Positions 29,201-37,117 of a DNA stretch of 64,000 bases are shown piece by piece. This DNA comes from Paenibacillus tianmuensis. Its GTDB lineage: Bacteria; Bacillota; Bacilli; Paenibacillales; NBRC-103111. The notes below the pieces were generated by a model. It was not told the origin of the DNA. It saw only the letters and a list, made by a program, of their open reading frames with translations, and did no database searches. Position 1 is the stretch's first letter. Each line of letters opens with the position of its first letter. The stretch lies in the NCBI RefSeq assembly GCF_900100345.1, contig NZ_FMTT01000017.1, forward strand, positions 41,847 to 105,846. The letters run 5' to 3'. Made by a program: the position numbers and the translations under genes.

Positions 29201-29373
29201 AGGTAAGATATCTTATTAAGGATGCTAGTACCCTTGCTGATGGCAAGACAGCAATTGCACAAGTTGACGCTTCTCAACCAGATAGAATCAAAATCAACGG
29301 AACAGGTACGTTTACGATTACAGCTACAACCTCTAACGGTCTGTCTGTTATCACAACGGTTAACGTCAACTAA
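26254..29373 (+). CDS. S-layer protein with three N-terminal SLH domains
   Basis: Probable major S-layer protein, 1039 residues from ATG 26254. The signal peptide (KKSLSAILSLAMAFSMFSSVALGA) is followed directly by three SLH repeats (about 27-85, 86-150, 155-215), then about 800 residues of Lys/Thr/Asn-rich Ig-like (Big-type) segments. Codon choice is strongly biased towards AAA, GAA, GCT and AAC, as in highly expressed genes, unlike neighbours. The frame extends upstream in phase with ATG 26176 (GGGGGTG before it) and a further start at 26143, giving candidate tandem initiation with N-terminal extensions. SLH anchoring would use CsaB-pyruvylated polymer. A strong terminator follows. Confidence 0.9.
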   Translation: MKKSLSAILSLAMAFSMFSSVALGADAKKTSADFTDLKDLDAATKAKFDEMISAGIFDGVKEGTFGLKDKMNRAQFAKVAALIFNLKVDTSLKTSSFSDVKSISEDPANGYALPYIEAVKAAGITDGYAPGQFNPAGDVTKEQLATFLIRGLNKDSEGKNKTGVSDKTVSDWAKGYVALALELKLLGNSTDGAFGGTSAATRDLLVTSSYEAKKQYVDTNKPAKASVKEVKAVDYNKVQVTLDREVDADKATFVLKKGTAETKYEAKDKDVKWSEDKKVATVTLKDGQKIVDATYTVTLGGLDASTVDKVSGEFKGENEKLSKIDFVTANDTVARSKQVRIQIKPTNQYGQLASMPAGNYSVNIPLPDSNATVKKSSDGTKMYVELNTDIQNIYSNYNFTVNVWSTDQREISQTKVFKIGEYPYIAKIELGEVKYNNDKEAITASGNEAVVKMTQYDQYGGEITVNSGGNQKIQDSKPNLMPKNSGVFDEALDTKIEDKDGDGIKEVIVFVKSDKKIKTSGEFTLQVWGGGTGSTATIKVSATKIATKVELGDFNKSNIATNDKDIYLDLIAYDAAGTKLTPDEIVDNVKDNRFNISVNGPLDFGPSDNVPKSMMDIKGQVVTAGEHKGKLHFAKVASKNSGSVWVYINNMTGPDNNKSKPYSIVDARYPVSIKTITEGANKAVAGADIKTKYQLIDNYQEVIKDNLDGFRENNSNKNVSYDVYASVANSGGVQFKLTDIKVNKKETNQISPEGKILSMKDFSDKEMELKTSTTFGVGSTDVKFTIRKYVDGQVTDNNVSSVTKKISVIDPTKEDLRYSLAPLDSLFKTLDDNAYKGDEMNRLADGTSKLAREVKIEARDTSGSLVAYPAKISEVTADNISFVSTTEGKPVNNKGYVLGNKPGTANITAYFLNAKGESVSASGTVTVKGDAIKMVTLERDDSNKNVSVGTYNAWDLMGNITLKDNYANEFKNDFIHKYDKITKVRYLIKDASTLADGKTAIAQVDASQPDRIKINGTGTFTITATTSNGLSVITTVNVN

Positions 29374-29386
29374 TCCTAACGGATTA

Positions 29387-29420
29387 AAAAAAGAAGACCC
29401 CTGCGGGTCTTCTTTTTTTA
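29387..29420 (+). terminator. Rho-independent terminator after the S-layer gene
   Basis: AAGAAGACCC and GGGTCTTCTT around CTGC, flanked by A-rich and T-rich runs; potentially bidirectional. Confidence 0.93.
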
Positions 29421-29463
29421 TCAAGACCCGGCTACTTACATATAATCCAAAGCAGGTGAACCC

Positions 29464-30069
29464 ATGAAAACAAAAATTACTTTTGTTACTATAGTGCTAA
29501 TCCTTTTGTTTGCGACTATCGTTTATGCAGACTCTAATAATGTAACTACCCAGCCTGGTTCTGTTGATGATCCCATCATCACAAAGAGCTACTTTGAACA
29601 AAACATTGCCAAGCAAGTAGCAGATGAATTCACCAAACAAAGCGTAAATGGAGAAAAAATCAAACAAATTATCGCGGCTGAGTTGGCGAAGCAAGGAGTT
29701 GGAAGTGGAACTTCCCCTTCCATAGGCTCCGGTACAAACGGCAACACACAGCAACCGGCTGTCCCCAATTCCGGACTAACTGTCGTTAAACTTCAGCAAG
29801 GGCAAACACTTTACGGTGGGGCAGGCACGGAATTTATAGTCCGAACCGGGAAAGTTATAGCGGTGAGCTCCGACGATAACGGAATTCCGGACGCTACCTC
29901 TGGCAAAGATATTGCTGCCGGAGCAACGGTTGAGCTTAACCACCTGCTTATCGTTCCGCGGGAAGGACGTGGCGTTAAGCCTGACGCCAAGAACAAGCAG
30001 GAAATTTACGTTATGGTACGCGGCAGCTATTCGATTATGAATGCGGATGGAACGAAAGCCGCATCATAA
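29464..30069 (+). CDS. Secreted protein of unknown function downstream of the S-layer gene
   Basis: 201 residues, start ATG after AGGTGAACCC. Signal peptide about 1-22 (TFVTIVLILLFATIVYA). A helical region (about 35-78, FEQNIAKQVADEFTKQ...IAAELAKQG) with coiled-coil character follows, then a Gly/Ser/Pro linker. The C-terminal domain (about 103-201, LTVVKLQQGQTLYGGAGTEFIVRTGK ... LLIVPREGRGV) looks like a compact beta fold. I recall similar proteins in Paenibacillus genomes but no assigned function. It is probably exported and surface-associated. Confidence 0.7.
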   Translation: MKTKITFVTIVLILLFATIVYADSNNVTTQPGSVDDPIITKSYFEQNIAKQVADEFTKQSVNGEKIKQIIAAELAKQGVGSGTSPSIGSGTNGNTQQPAVPNSGLTVVKLQQGQTLYGGAGTEFIVRTGKVIAVSSDDNGIPDATSGKDIAAGATVELNHLLIVPREGRGVKPDAKNKQEIYVMVRGSYSIMNADGTKAAS

Positions 30070-30158
30070 TTTTACCCATTTCACCAATCATTCATACGTT
30101 TGGGGTTTACCTCGGAGTGGGATAATAGCACTACATCCTACTTAAGGAGGTATCCTTG

Positions 30159-30428
30159 ATGTCGAGAAGCAACAAGAAAGTGGTACCGGAAAGCGGAAAA
30201 GCACTGGATGTCCTAAAATACGAAATCGCCGCTGAGCTGGGGCTTCCGGTTGGCAAGCAGCTAGCTAACGCCAATGTGGAATTTGCCACGGAGCTTGGCA
30301 GTATCCCATCTGCTTCTGTGAAAGAAGATTATTGGGGGCACATTGCTTCCCGAGATGCCGGCGCCGTAGGCGGGACGATTACGGCAAGATTAATCAAGAA
30401 GGCCGAGGAAATGATGTTAAGCCTGTAA
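30159..30428 (+). CDS. Alpha/beta-type small acid-soluble spore protein
   Basis: 89-residue DNA-binding protein that coats spore DNA. ATG 30159 follows AAGGAGG by 8 nt. It has the family core: a germination-protease-site-like segment (LKYEIAAELGLP) and the C-terminal DYWGHIASRDAGAVGGTITARLIKKAEEMM signature. It is somewhat longer at the N terminus than typical 60-72-residue SASPs. Sigma-G control is expected, but I could not fix a convincing promoter in the 90 nt upstream. Confidence 0.9.
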   Translation: MSRSNKKVVPESGKALDVLKYEIAAELGLPVGKQLANANVEFATELGSIPSASVKEDYWGHIASRDAGAVGGTITARLIKKAEEMMLSL

Positions 30429-30484
30429 AAAAGAAAACAATTATCTACAGGAATGTTAATTTTACGCGATCTGATCATATTTTA

Positions 30485-30513
30485 TTGACAGTCCTCTACA
30501 AATCCAGTAACAT
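30485..30513 (+). promoter_or_regulatory. Sigma-A-type promoter upstream of metK
   Basis: A perfect TTGACA at 30485-30490, a 17-nt spacer and TAACAT at 30508-30513. A terminator-like hairpin follows only about 25 nt downstream. Confidence 0.5.
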
Positions 30514-30538
30514 ACAATAAGAAGGTAGCAGCTAAAGA

Positions 30539-30571
30539 AACCTTTTCCACCCGGAAAAGGTTGATTTTTTG
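30539..30571 (+). terminator. Terminator-like hairpin in the metK leader
   Basis: AACCTTTTCC and GGAAAAGGTT with loop ACCC, then GATTTTTTG. It may terminate the SASP transcript or attenuate the transcript from the promoter at 30485. Confidence 0.8.
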
Positions 30572-30622
30572 TATGTGGACTTAAGCCTTTATCCATAATA
30601 ATTGCAGTAGGAGGTTTTTTTC

Positions 30623-31828
30623 ATGTCCAATTCTGTGGGCCGCCGTTTGTTTACCTCGGAGTCTGTAACTGAGGGGCATCCGGATAAAATCTGTGACCAA
30701 ATTTCCGACTCCGTACTTGACGCATTTTTAACGAATGATCCGAATGCTCGCGTAGCTTGCGAAGTTTCCGTAGCTACCGGTTTGGTTCTAGTCATCGGTG
30801 AAATTACAAGTCAATCGGAATATGTCGATATTCAATCCATTGCACGTCAAGCTATCAAAGATATCGGCTACACTCGTGCGAAATACGGTTTTGACTCCCA
30901 AACTTGCGCGGTGCTTGTTTCCTTGAACGAGCAGTCGCCTGATATCGCCCAAGGCGTTAACAAAGCGCTTGAAGCCCGTGAAGGCCAAATGACGGACGAT
31001 CAAATCGAAGCGATCGGTGCCGGGGACCAAGGCATGATGTTCGGCTTTGCGGTTAACGAGACACCGGAACTGATGCCGCTGCCGATTTCGCTGTCCCACC
31101 AACTGGCACGCCGCTTGTCGGAAGTTCGTAAGAACGGTACGCTTAACTACCTCCGTCCGGACGGCAAAACGCAAGTAACCGTAGAATATGAAGGATCTAA
31201 ACCGGTTCGCGTCGATACGATCGTCGTCTCTACCCAGCATGCCGAAGAAGTATCGTTGGAGCAGATCCAAGCCGACATTAAAGAACACGTTATCAAGCCG
31301 ATTGTTCCGGAGGCTTTGATCGACAACGATACGAAATACTTTATCAATCCGACAGGTCGTTTCGTTATCGGCGGACCGCAAGGCGACGCAGGATTGACCG
31401 GCCGTAAAATCATCGTCGATACGTACGGCGGATACGCACGCCATGGCGGTGGCGCGTTCTCCGGTAAAGATCCGACGAAAGTCGACCGTTCCGGCGCTTA
31501 CGCGGCTCGTTACGTTGCCAAAAACATCGTAGCTGCAGGTCTAGCCGACAAATGTGAAGTTCAACTCGCTTATGCGATTGGCGTTGCTAAGCCGGTTTCG
31601 ATTTCTGTCGATACGTTCGGTACAGGCAAAGTAAGCGAAGAGAAGCTTGTCGAAATCGTTCGCAAAAACTTTGACCTGCGTCCAGCCGGCATTATTAAAA
31701 TGCTTGACCTGCGTCGTCCGATCTACAAGCAAACGGCAGCTTACGGTCATTTTGGCCGTACCGACATCGATTTGCCTTGGGAGCGTACGGACAAAGCGGA
31801 ACAGTTGAAAGCTGACGCCCAAGCTTAA
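30623..31828 (+). CDS. metK: S-adenosylmethionine synthetase
   Basis: Makes S-adenosylmethionine from methionine and ATP. It has 401 residues with the N-terminal [18 protein letters not shown], the signature [12 protein letters not shown] near 130, the ATP/phosphate loops SDTYGG-like [25 protein letters not shown] near 256-282, and the C-terminal [18 protein letters not shown] 30623 follows TAGGAGG. No S-box riboswitch is visible in the roughly 100-nt leader, unlike in B. subtilis. It is flanked by terminator hairpins on both sides, so transcribed alone. Confidence 0.98.
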   Translation: MSNSVGRRLFTSESVTEGHPDKICDQISDSVLDAFLTNDPNARVACEVSVATGLVLVIGEITSQSEYVDIQSIARQAIKDIGYTRAKYGFDSQTCAVLVSLNEQSPDIAQGVNKALEAREGQMTDDQIEAIGAGDQGMMFGFAVNETPELMPLPISLSHQLARRLSEVRKNGTLNYLRPDGKTQVTVEYEGSKPVRVDTIVVSTQHAEEVSLEQIQADIKEHVIKPIVPEALIDNDTKYFINPTGRFVIGGPQGDAGLTGRKIIVDTYGGYARHGGGAFSGKDPTKVDRSGAYAARYVAKNIVAAGLADKCEVQLAYAIGVAKPVSISVDTFGTGKVSEEKLVEIVRKNFDLRPAGIIKMLDLRRPIYKQTAAYGHFGRTDIDLPWERTDKAEQLKADAQA

Positions 31829-31868
31829 AGTTATCTCAACAACCATATAGATCCAGATCTGTCTAAGC

Positions 31869-31904
31869 AAGACGGTCCGTTCTTTACACGGATCGTCTTT
31901 TTGC
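31869..31904 (+). terminator. Rho-independent terminator after metK
   Basis: The arms AAGACGGTCCG and CGGATCGTCTT (one mismatch) are followed by a T run. Confidence 0.85.
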
Positions 31905-32002
31905 ATATTTGTCGAATTTTATAACCTGTTATTACCGTAACTTTTTAGATATTCATTGAGTCTATATACAAGGAGAGTGGAATACGAGAGGAGAACAGAT
32001 AC

Positions 32003-34624
32003 GTGATTGTGCAGAAGAAATGGCGGAAGTTGTCGGGTGCCGTTTTGGCAGTGTCGTTGCTGCTGTCCACATGGTCGGTACCCTATAGAGCAGAAGCGGC
32101 GGATTCGGCTCCGACAGTGGTAAGCCAAGAAATTTTGACGACCGGTGCCGTGTTAAAAAAATATGTATGGCAGTTTACGAGAAGCAAAAAAGACGTCAAA
32201 GTCAATGCGAATGTCGTGGAAGTGGATTTGACGAATCCATATGTCAAACTGGATGTCATGTCAGGGACCGAGAATCAGTTTACGCGCAAGCAAAGCGTGC
32301 TGGACATGGCCAAGGAAACGAAAGCCGTCGCAGGGGTGAACGGCGACTTCTATAACACTCAGGCGGAAGGTGTCCCGATGGGGCCAGAGATTGCCAACGG
32401 GCAGTTAATGGCAACGCCGCCGTATTTGCCGGGTTTCTACTCGTTTGCGTTGGATAAGGACAACAATCCTATTGTGGACCTATTTACGTTTAAAGGCTCG
32501 ATTATTGCGAAAGACGGGCAAAGCTATGCGCTTGGCGGGATTAACAAAACATACTACTGGTTCGAGCCCGGCGGCGAGCACAGTCATATCGACGGCTTGT
32601 TCATGTATACGAACGCTTGGGGACGAGTGGATCGTTCCAATGACGGCGTGACCGTTCCTACGGAAGTCCTGGTTCAAAACGGGATTGTGAAAGAAATTGT
32701 AGATAGCAGTATTATTAATATGATTGCTCCGAAAGACGGGTATATTTTGCGTGCATCGGGCAAAGCTGCCGATTTTATCCGAACCCATGTCAAAGTAGGC
32801 GATCCGCTGAAGGCAGACTACCAAATCCTGCCCCAGGACCCGAACAAGAAGTATGATGCGAGTACGTTCAAAATGATGATCGGCGGTCACACGATTTTGG
32901 TGGATGAAGGCAAGCCATCGGAATTTTCTCGCCCGGTGAACGATCTTTGCTGCACACGTTCGAGGACGGTGCTTGGCTATTCCAAGGACCAGAAGACGGC
33001 CTACGTCATTACGGCGGACTACAGCGGCGACAGCAAAGGCTTATCGATGACTGAGCTGCAGCAGTTCATGATTCAAGTTGGCGTATGGAAAGGGCTAAAC
33101 CTTGACGGAGGCGGTTCCACGCAGATGGCAGCCCGGCCGCTTGGCGAAATGACGCCGGTGCTTGTAAATAAGACCGAAACCGGAATTCAGCGGAAGGTCG
33201 TGAACGGAGTAGGGGTATTCTCGACAGCGCCGCAGGGCGAAGTGAAGGAATTGTTTATTCAGGCGCCAAGCGTGCTTTTTGTCGGCGAGCAGGCTCCGCT
33301 TGGTTTTAAAGCCTACGATGTCTATTATAACCCGGTGGTCAACACCGATAAAATTACGGCCCAGTGGAGCGTAGCCGGCAATAAGGGTACGTTCAAGGAT
33401 AACGTATTTACGCCAAACCAACCTGGGATAAGCAAAGTAACAGCGGTGTCGGGTCAAGGCACCTCGACGGCGGATGTTGAAGTCGTGGGCCGGAATCAGC
33501 TGACCAGCATGAAAATTACGTCTGACAACCTCGCGCTGTCCGAAGGTGAAACGTACAAGCTGCCGGTCGTGGCGACGACAACGTCGGGCAAAACGAGAGA
33601 AGTTCCGCCCGAGCTCATTCAATGGGAAGTGCTTGGCATCCAGGGCGAAATTACGAATGGTATACTGAAGGTCACAAGCTTGGCGGGAAGCACGGGCGGC
33701 GCGCACCTGATCGCCCGATATGACGGCTTCAGCACGACGACGACGATTCCTGTCGGAATTGATAAGGTATGGTATGATCTGGACAAAGAGTCCGTATTGA
33801 CGATGTCGGATGTGAAGCCGAAAGAAGTGACTTCTTCCGTCAACACTGTGCCCGATACGAACGGCAATAAATATTTGGAGCTTAACTACGACTTTACGCA
33901 AGGAAAAGGCACCAAATGGGCCTATGCAACGATGGATACCAACATTCTCATTGAGGGCCAGCCGCAATACATGAAAATGAGAGTCAACGGCGACGAGAGC
34001 TTGAACTGGCTGCGTGCGGAGCTGCTTGACAATGCAGGTAAAATTCATTATGTTGATTTCGCGAGAAATATAAACTGGAACGGATGGAAACAAATTACTG
34101 CCGATCTAACGGACTTGAAGCTGAGCTATCCGATTCGCGTCAAGAGCGTCTATGTTGTAAATGAGGAAATCGGGCAGGACGAACGGGCAGCCAAAGGGAA
34201 GATCGGCATCGACGATATTACGTTTACATACCGCGGCGCGGTACAGCAGCCATCGAATAATTCCGTCCAGCTGACGGTTAACAAAAAGGCCGTGACGGTT
34301 AACGGCAAAGCGATGACACTGGAACAAGCCCCGGTCATCACGGAGGGGAATACGCTTATCCCGATCCGTTTTGTTACGGATGCACTAGGCGGAAAGGTGA
34401 GTTGGGACCCGAACGAGCGTAAGGTGACGGTCCTTCGAGGCGGTAAAATGATCGACCTGTGGATCGATAACAAAGGCCTGATTGCGAACGGGAAGCGGAT
34501 TACGGCCGAAGTGCCGCCGGTCATTATGAACGATTTGACGATGGTGCCTCTGCGTATTTTGTCTGAGAACTTGGGCTGGAAAGTAACCTGGGATGGGAAA
34601 ACCCAGCAAATCACCCTGCAATAA
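32003..34624 (+). CDS. Secreted phosphodiester glycosidase-family protein with C-terminal copper amine oxidase-like domains
   Basis: 873 residues. The GTG start lies 9 nt after GAGGAGA. Signal peptide about 1-33 ending AEAADS. The NAGPA-type phosphodiester glycosidase domain (PF09992), about 90-415, has AGVNGDFYN, RSRTVLGYS and the signature GLNLDGGGSTQMA. Then come Ig-like regions and a beta-sandwich, carbohydrate-binding-like stretch (about 590-745). Finally there are two copper amine oxidase N-terminal-like repeats (IPIRFVTDALGGKVSWD, VPLRILSENLGWKVTWD), common as wall-binding modules in Paenibacillus. It probably acts on exported glycan or wall polymer; the substrate is not known. Confidence 0.88.
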   Translation: MIVQKKWRKLSGAVLAVSLLLSTWSVPYRAEAADSAPTVVSQEILTTGAVLKKYVWQFTRSKKDVKVNANVVEVDLTNPYVKLDVMSGTENQFTRKQSVLDMAKETKAVAGVNGDFYNTQAEGVPMGPEIANGQLMATPPYLPGFYSFALDKDNNPIVDLFTFKGSIIAKDGQSYALGGINKTYYWFEPGGEHSHIDGLFMYTNAWGRVDRSNDGVTVPTEVLVQNGIVKEIVDSSIINMIAPKDGYILRASGKAADFIRTHVKVGDPLKADYQILPQDPNKKYDASTFKMMIGGHTILVDEGKPSEFSRPVNDLCCTRSRTVLGYSKDQKTAYVITADYSGDSKGLSMTELQQFMIQVGVWKGLNLDGGGSTQMAARPLGEMTPVLVNKTETGIQRKVVNGVGVFSTAPQGEVKELFIQAPSVLFVGEQAPLGFKAYDVYYNPVVNTDKITAQWSVAGNKGTFKDNVFTPNQPGISKVTAVSGQGTSTADVEVVGRNQLTSMKITSDNLALSEGETYKLPVVATTTSGKTREVPPELIQWEVLGIQGEITNGILKVTSLAGSTGGAHLIARYDGFSTTTTIPVGIDKVWYDLDKESVLTMSDVKPKEVTSSVNTVPDTNGNKYLELNYDFTQGKGTKWAYATMDTNILIEGQPQYMKMRVNGDESLNWLRAELLDNAGKIHYVDFARNINWNGWKQITADLTDLKLSYPIRVKSVYVVNEEIGQDERAAKGKIGIDDITFTYRGAVQQPSNNSVQLTVNKKAVTVNGKAMTLEQAPVITEGNTLIPIRFVTDALGGKVSWDPNERKVTVLRGGKMIDLWIDNKGLIANGKRITAEVPPVIMNDLTMVPLRILSENLGWKVTWDGKTQQITLQ

Positions 34625-34712
34625 TTAGTGCTATATGCTCTCACAATCTTCCGAAAATATGGTACTATATTGCTAGTACGTCCGAGAAAAATGGCGAAGG
34701 AGCTTTGTCCGG

Positions 34713-35867
34713 ATGCAAGTCGACGTTTTTGACCGCGTCATCAGAAATGCCATTGATGTCATGGAAAACAGCAAGTACCAAATTTTTGAAATCTGTGAGA
34801 GCGTCCGGGCCGAGCGCGAAGCGCTGAACAAGGAATTGCAATCGGTGATTGAAGAAACGGGCCGCATGATCGATACGGTGGATCGATTCGAGGTAGAGTA
34901 TCGACGCTCTCGTGTTCGTTTGACCGAAGTGAGCCGCGATTTCAAGCGCTTCAATGAGGAAGATATTCGGGCGGCTTACGAGGCGGCAACCCAACTGCAA
35001 GCCCAACTGGCCATTCACCGGGAAAAAGAGCTGCATTTGAAAGCGCGACGGGACGACCTGCAGAAGCGGTTGAAAAATGTCGACAAACAGCTGGAGCGGG
35101 CAGAGTCTTTAGTCTCTCAATTCAATGTAGTGCTTGAGTACTTATCCGGCGATCTCAATCAAGTGACACGTCTTCTGGAATCGGCCAAAAACCGGCAGCT
35201 GCTGGGTCTTAAGATCATTTTGGCACAGGAAGAGGAACGAAAGAGAATTGCCCGGGAAATTCATGACGGTCTAGCGCAAAATATGGCAAACATGGTCCTT
35301 CGCACCGAAATTACCGAGCGGATGCTGGCCAAGCAGGCCTATAATGCCGTAAAAGATGAACTGAATGATTTGAAAACGGGTGTCCGGGGCGGGATTGAAG
35401 AGGTTCGCAAGATCATTTTCAATCTTCGTCCCATGGCGCTTGACGACCTCGGATTAGTCCCCACCTTGCGTAAGTTTGTGCAGGATTACGAGGAGAGAAC
35501 GAAAATTCGCACCAGAATCGAACTGGTGGGAAAAGAAGTCCGCCTGCCTTCCGGTATGGAGGTAGCGCTATACCGCTTGGTACAGGAAGCGTTCTCTAAC
35601 GTCATCAAGCACGCAGAAGCCTCCCATGTCTCACTGGAGCTTACGTTCCAGCAGCAGATGATTAAAATATCCGTATCCGATAATGGCGTTGGTTTCATCA
35701 CCGACAATATCGACAAGAAGATTGCACGCGGCAGTCATTACGGCTTAATGGGCATGCGCGAGCGCGTAGAGCTGCTTGAGGGGCGTATGGATATCGAATC
35801 GGCGCCGGGGGCGGGAACAAAACTATCCATGGTCATCCCGATCAAGTCAGAATCTAAGGAGGAGTAA
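34713..35867 (+). CDS. degS: Two-component sensor histidine kinase DegS
   Basis: Cytoplasmic sensor kinase that phosphorylates DegU. It has 384 residues without membrane segments. Coiled-coil-rich N terminus about 1-165 (DegS sensor domain), HisKA_3 helix with phosphorylated H184 in REIHDGLAQ, then a HATPase domain with N-box EAFSNVIKHA and G-boxes DNGVGF and GLMGMRERV. Start ATG 34713, AAGGAG 11 nt upstream. degU follows 5 nt after the stop, and the whole downstream competence/flagellar order matches Bacillus. Confidence 0.95.
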   Translation: MQVDVFDRVIRNAIDVMENSKYQIFEICESVRAEREALNKELQSVIEETGRMIDTVDRFEVEYRRSRVRLTEVSRDFKRFNEEDIRAAYEAATQLQAQLAIHREKELHLKARRDDLQKRLKNVDKQLERAESLVSQFNVVLEYLSGDLNQVTRLLESAKNRQLLGLKIILAQEEERKRIAREIHDGLAQNMANMVLRTEITERMLAKQAYNAVKDELNDLKTGVRGGIEEVRKIIFNLRPMALDDLGLVPTLRKFVQDYEERTKIRTRIELVGKEVRLPSGMEVALYRLVQEAFSNVIKHAEASHVSLELTFQQQMIKISVSDNGVGFITDNIDKKIARGSHYGLMGMRERVELLEGRMDIESAPGAGTKLSMVIPIKSESKEE

Positions 35868-35872
35868 TCAAT

Positions 35873-36598
35873 ATGGACATTATGGGCAGCGCCAAACGCC
35901 CGATTAAGCTGGTTTTAGCAGACGATCACCAGCTGTTTCGCGAGGGGGTCAAACGAATTTTAAATATGGAGAGCGATCTGGAGGTCGTCGGTGAATGCGG
36001 CGATGGCATTCAGGTACTGGAGCTCTGTAATACCCTGAGCCCGGACATCGTCTTGATGGACATTAACATGCCTATAGAGAACGGTGTCGTAGCGACGGAG
36101 AAATTAAAGGATATTTTTCCGGACATAAAAGTGATAATTCTTTCGATTCATGACGATGAGAGCTACGTCTTCGAGACACTCCGTAAAGGGGCGTCCGGTT
36201 ATCTGTTGAAAGATATGGAAGCGGAATCTTTGATCAACGCGATTCGTTCGGTTGTGGCCGGGCATGCCTACATTCATCCGAAAGTGACCGGGAAACTCAT
36301 CAACCAGCTTCGGCGCATGACGTATTTGGACGAGCAGGGCGTAGCCGGCTCCGGCGCGACGTCGAAAGAAGCAGGCGTGAAGTACGTGCATATGGACAAC
36401 AGCCCGCTGACCCGCCGGGAAGCGGAAGTGCTTCGCTTAATGGCCGAAGGCAAAAGCAACAAAATGATCGGTGAGTTTCTGTATATCAGCGAGAAAACGG
36501 TTAAAAATCATGTCAGCAGCATTTTGCAGAAGATGGAAGTTGACGACCGGACGCAGGCAGTTATTATCGCGATTAAAAATGGCTGGGTGACGCTGTAA
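35873..36598 (+). CDS. degU: Two-component response regulator DegU
   Basis: Transcription factor controlling exoenzymes, competence and motility. It has 241 residues: receiver domain 11-130 with acidic pair D17/D18 and phospho-acceptor D63 in VLMDINMP, then a LuxR-type helix-turn-helix at the C terminus (LTRREAEVLRLMAEGKSNKMIG ... SEKTVKNHVSSILQKM). The linker of about 40 residues (VAGSGATSKEAGVKY) is longer than usual. Start ATG 35873 is preceded by AAGGAGGAG inside the degS stop. Confidence 0.96.
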   Translation: MDIMGSAKRPIKLVLADDHQLFREGVKRILNMESDLEVVGECGDGIQVLELCNTLSPDIVLMDINMPIENGVVATEKLKDIFPDIKVIILSIHDDESYVFETLRKGASGYLLKDMEAESLINAIRSVVAGHAYIHPKVTGKLINQLRRMTYLDEQGVAGSGATSKEAGVKYVHMDNSPLTRREAEVLRLMAEGKSNKMIGEFLYISEKTVKNHVSSILQKMEVDDRTQAVIIAIKNGWVTL

Positions 36599-36687
36599 GC
36601 GGTTCGCAATAGCTGTCTTTCTTTCAGGCTTGGCAGGAACCATCTCCCTTCAATCGGCATATACTGCTGTTAAGGGAGGGAGCCGCT

Positions 36688-37086
36688 ATGATGTTAGGCT
36701 TGGCTTGGATTATCGGTTGCTACGCCGCAGGGTTCGCCATCATCCATTGGCTCCATCGGCAGTGGAGGCGATACGGAAAGCCCCGAACGACGCATTACGT
36801 GCTGCAAACCTACAATAATCAGCTGCAGGTGGAGTGGTATCTTCGCTCGCTGTATTTTTTTTCATGGATGAAGGGCAAGGTGATATCGGTGACGTTGGCG
36901 GATAAAGGTTCGACGGACGACACGTTGGAGATTGCCCGAAGGTTAAGTCTGGAGCACCAGTTGAGCATCTGTACGATGGCGGAACGGGACTTGGATGATT
37001 GGGTCCTGAAGCATGCAGATGAACAGGTGGTTGTGGTCCGGCTTAACCAAAATGAAGGTTTAGAAATCGCTTTCAAATACATGTAA
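36688..37086 (+). CDS. Small membrane-anchored protein with a glycosyltransferase-like fragment
   Basis: 132 residues; tandem ATG start after GGGAGGG. It has one N-terminal membrane helix (about 2-22), a basic segment, then about 100 residues. VISVTLADKGSTDDTLEIARRL resembles the nucleotide-binding DxGSxDxT loop of GT-A (family 2) glycosyltransferases, but the catalytic second half is absent. It sits between degU and comFA. It could be a conserved Paenibacillaceae protein derived from a GT2 domain, or a degenerate remnant. Function unknown. Confidence 0.65.
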   Translation: MMLGLAWIIGCYAAGFAIIHWLHRQWRRYGKPRTTHYVLQTYNNQLQVEWYLRSLYFFSWMKGKVISVTLADKGSTDDTLEIARRLSLEHQLSICTMAERDLDDWVLKHADEQVVVVRLNQNEGLEIAFKYM

Positions 37087-37117
37087 TCGTAAAAAAATAA
37101 TTCGAACCAGGTGATCC

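Noticed and set aside
30514..30622. SAM (S-box) riboswitch before metK
   Set aside because: The leader is too short and lacks the conserved multi-helix layout; only one hairpin with a T run is present.
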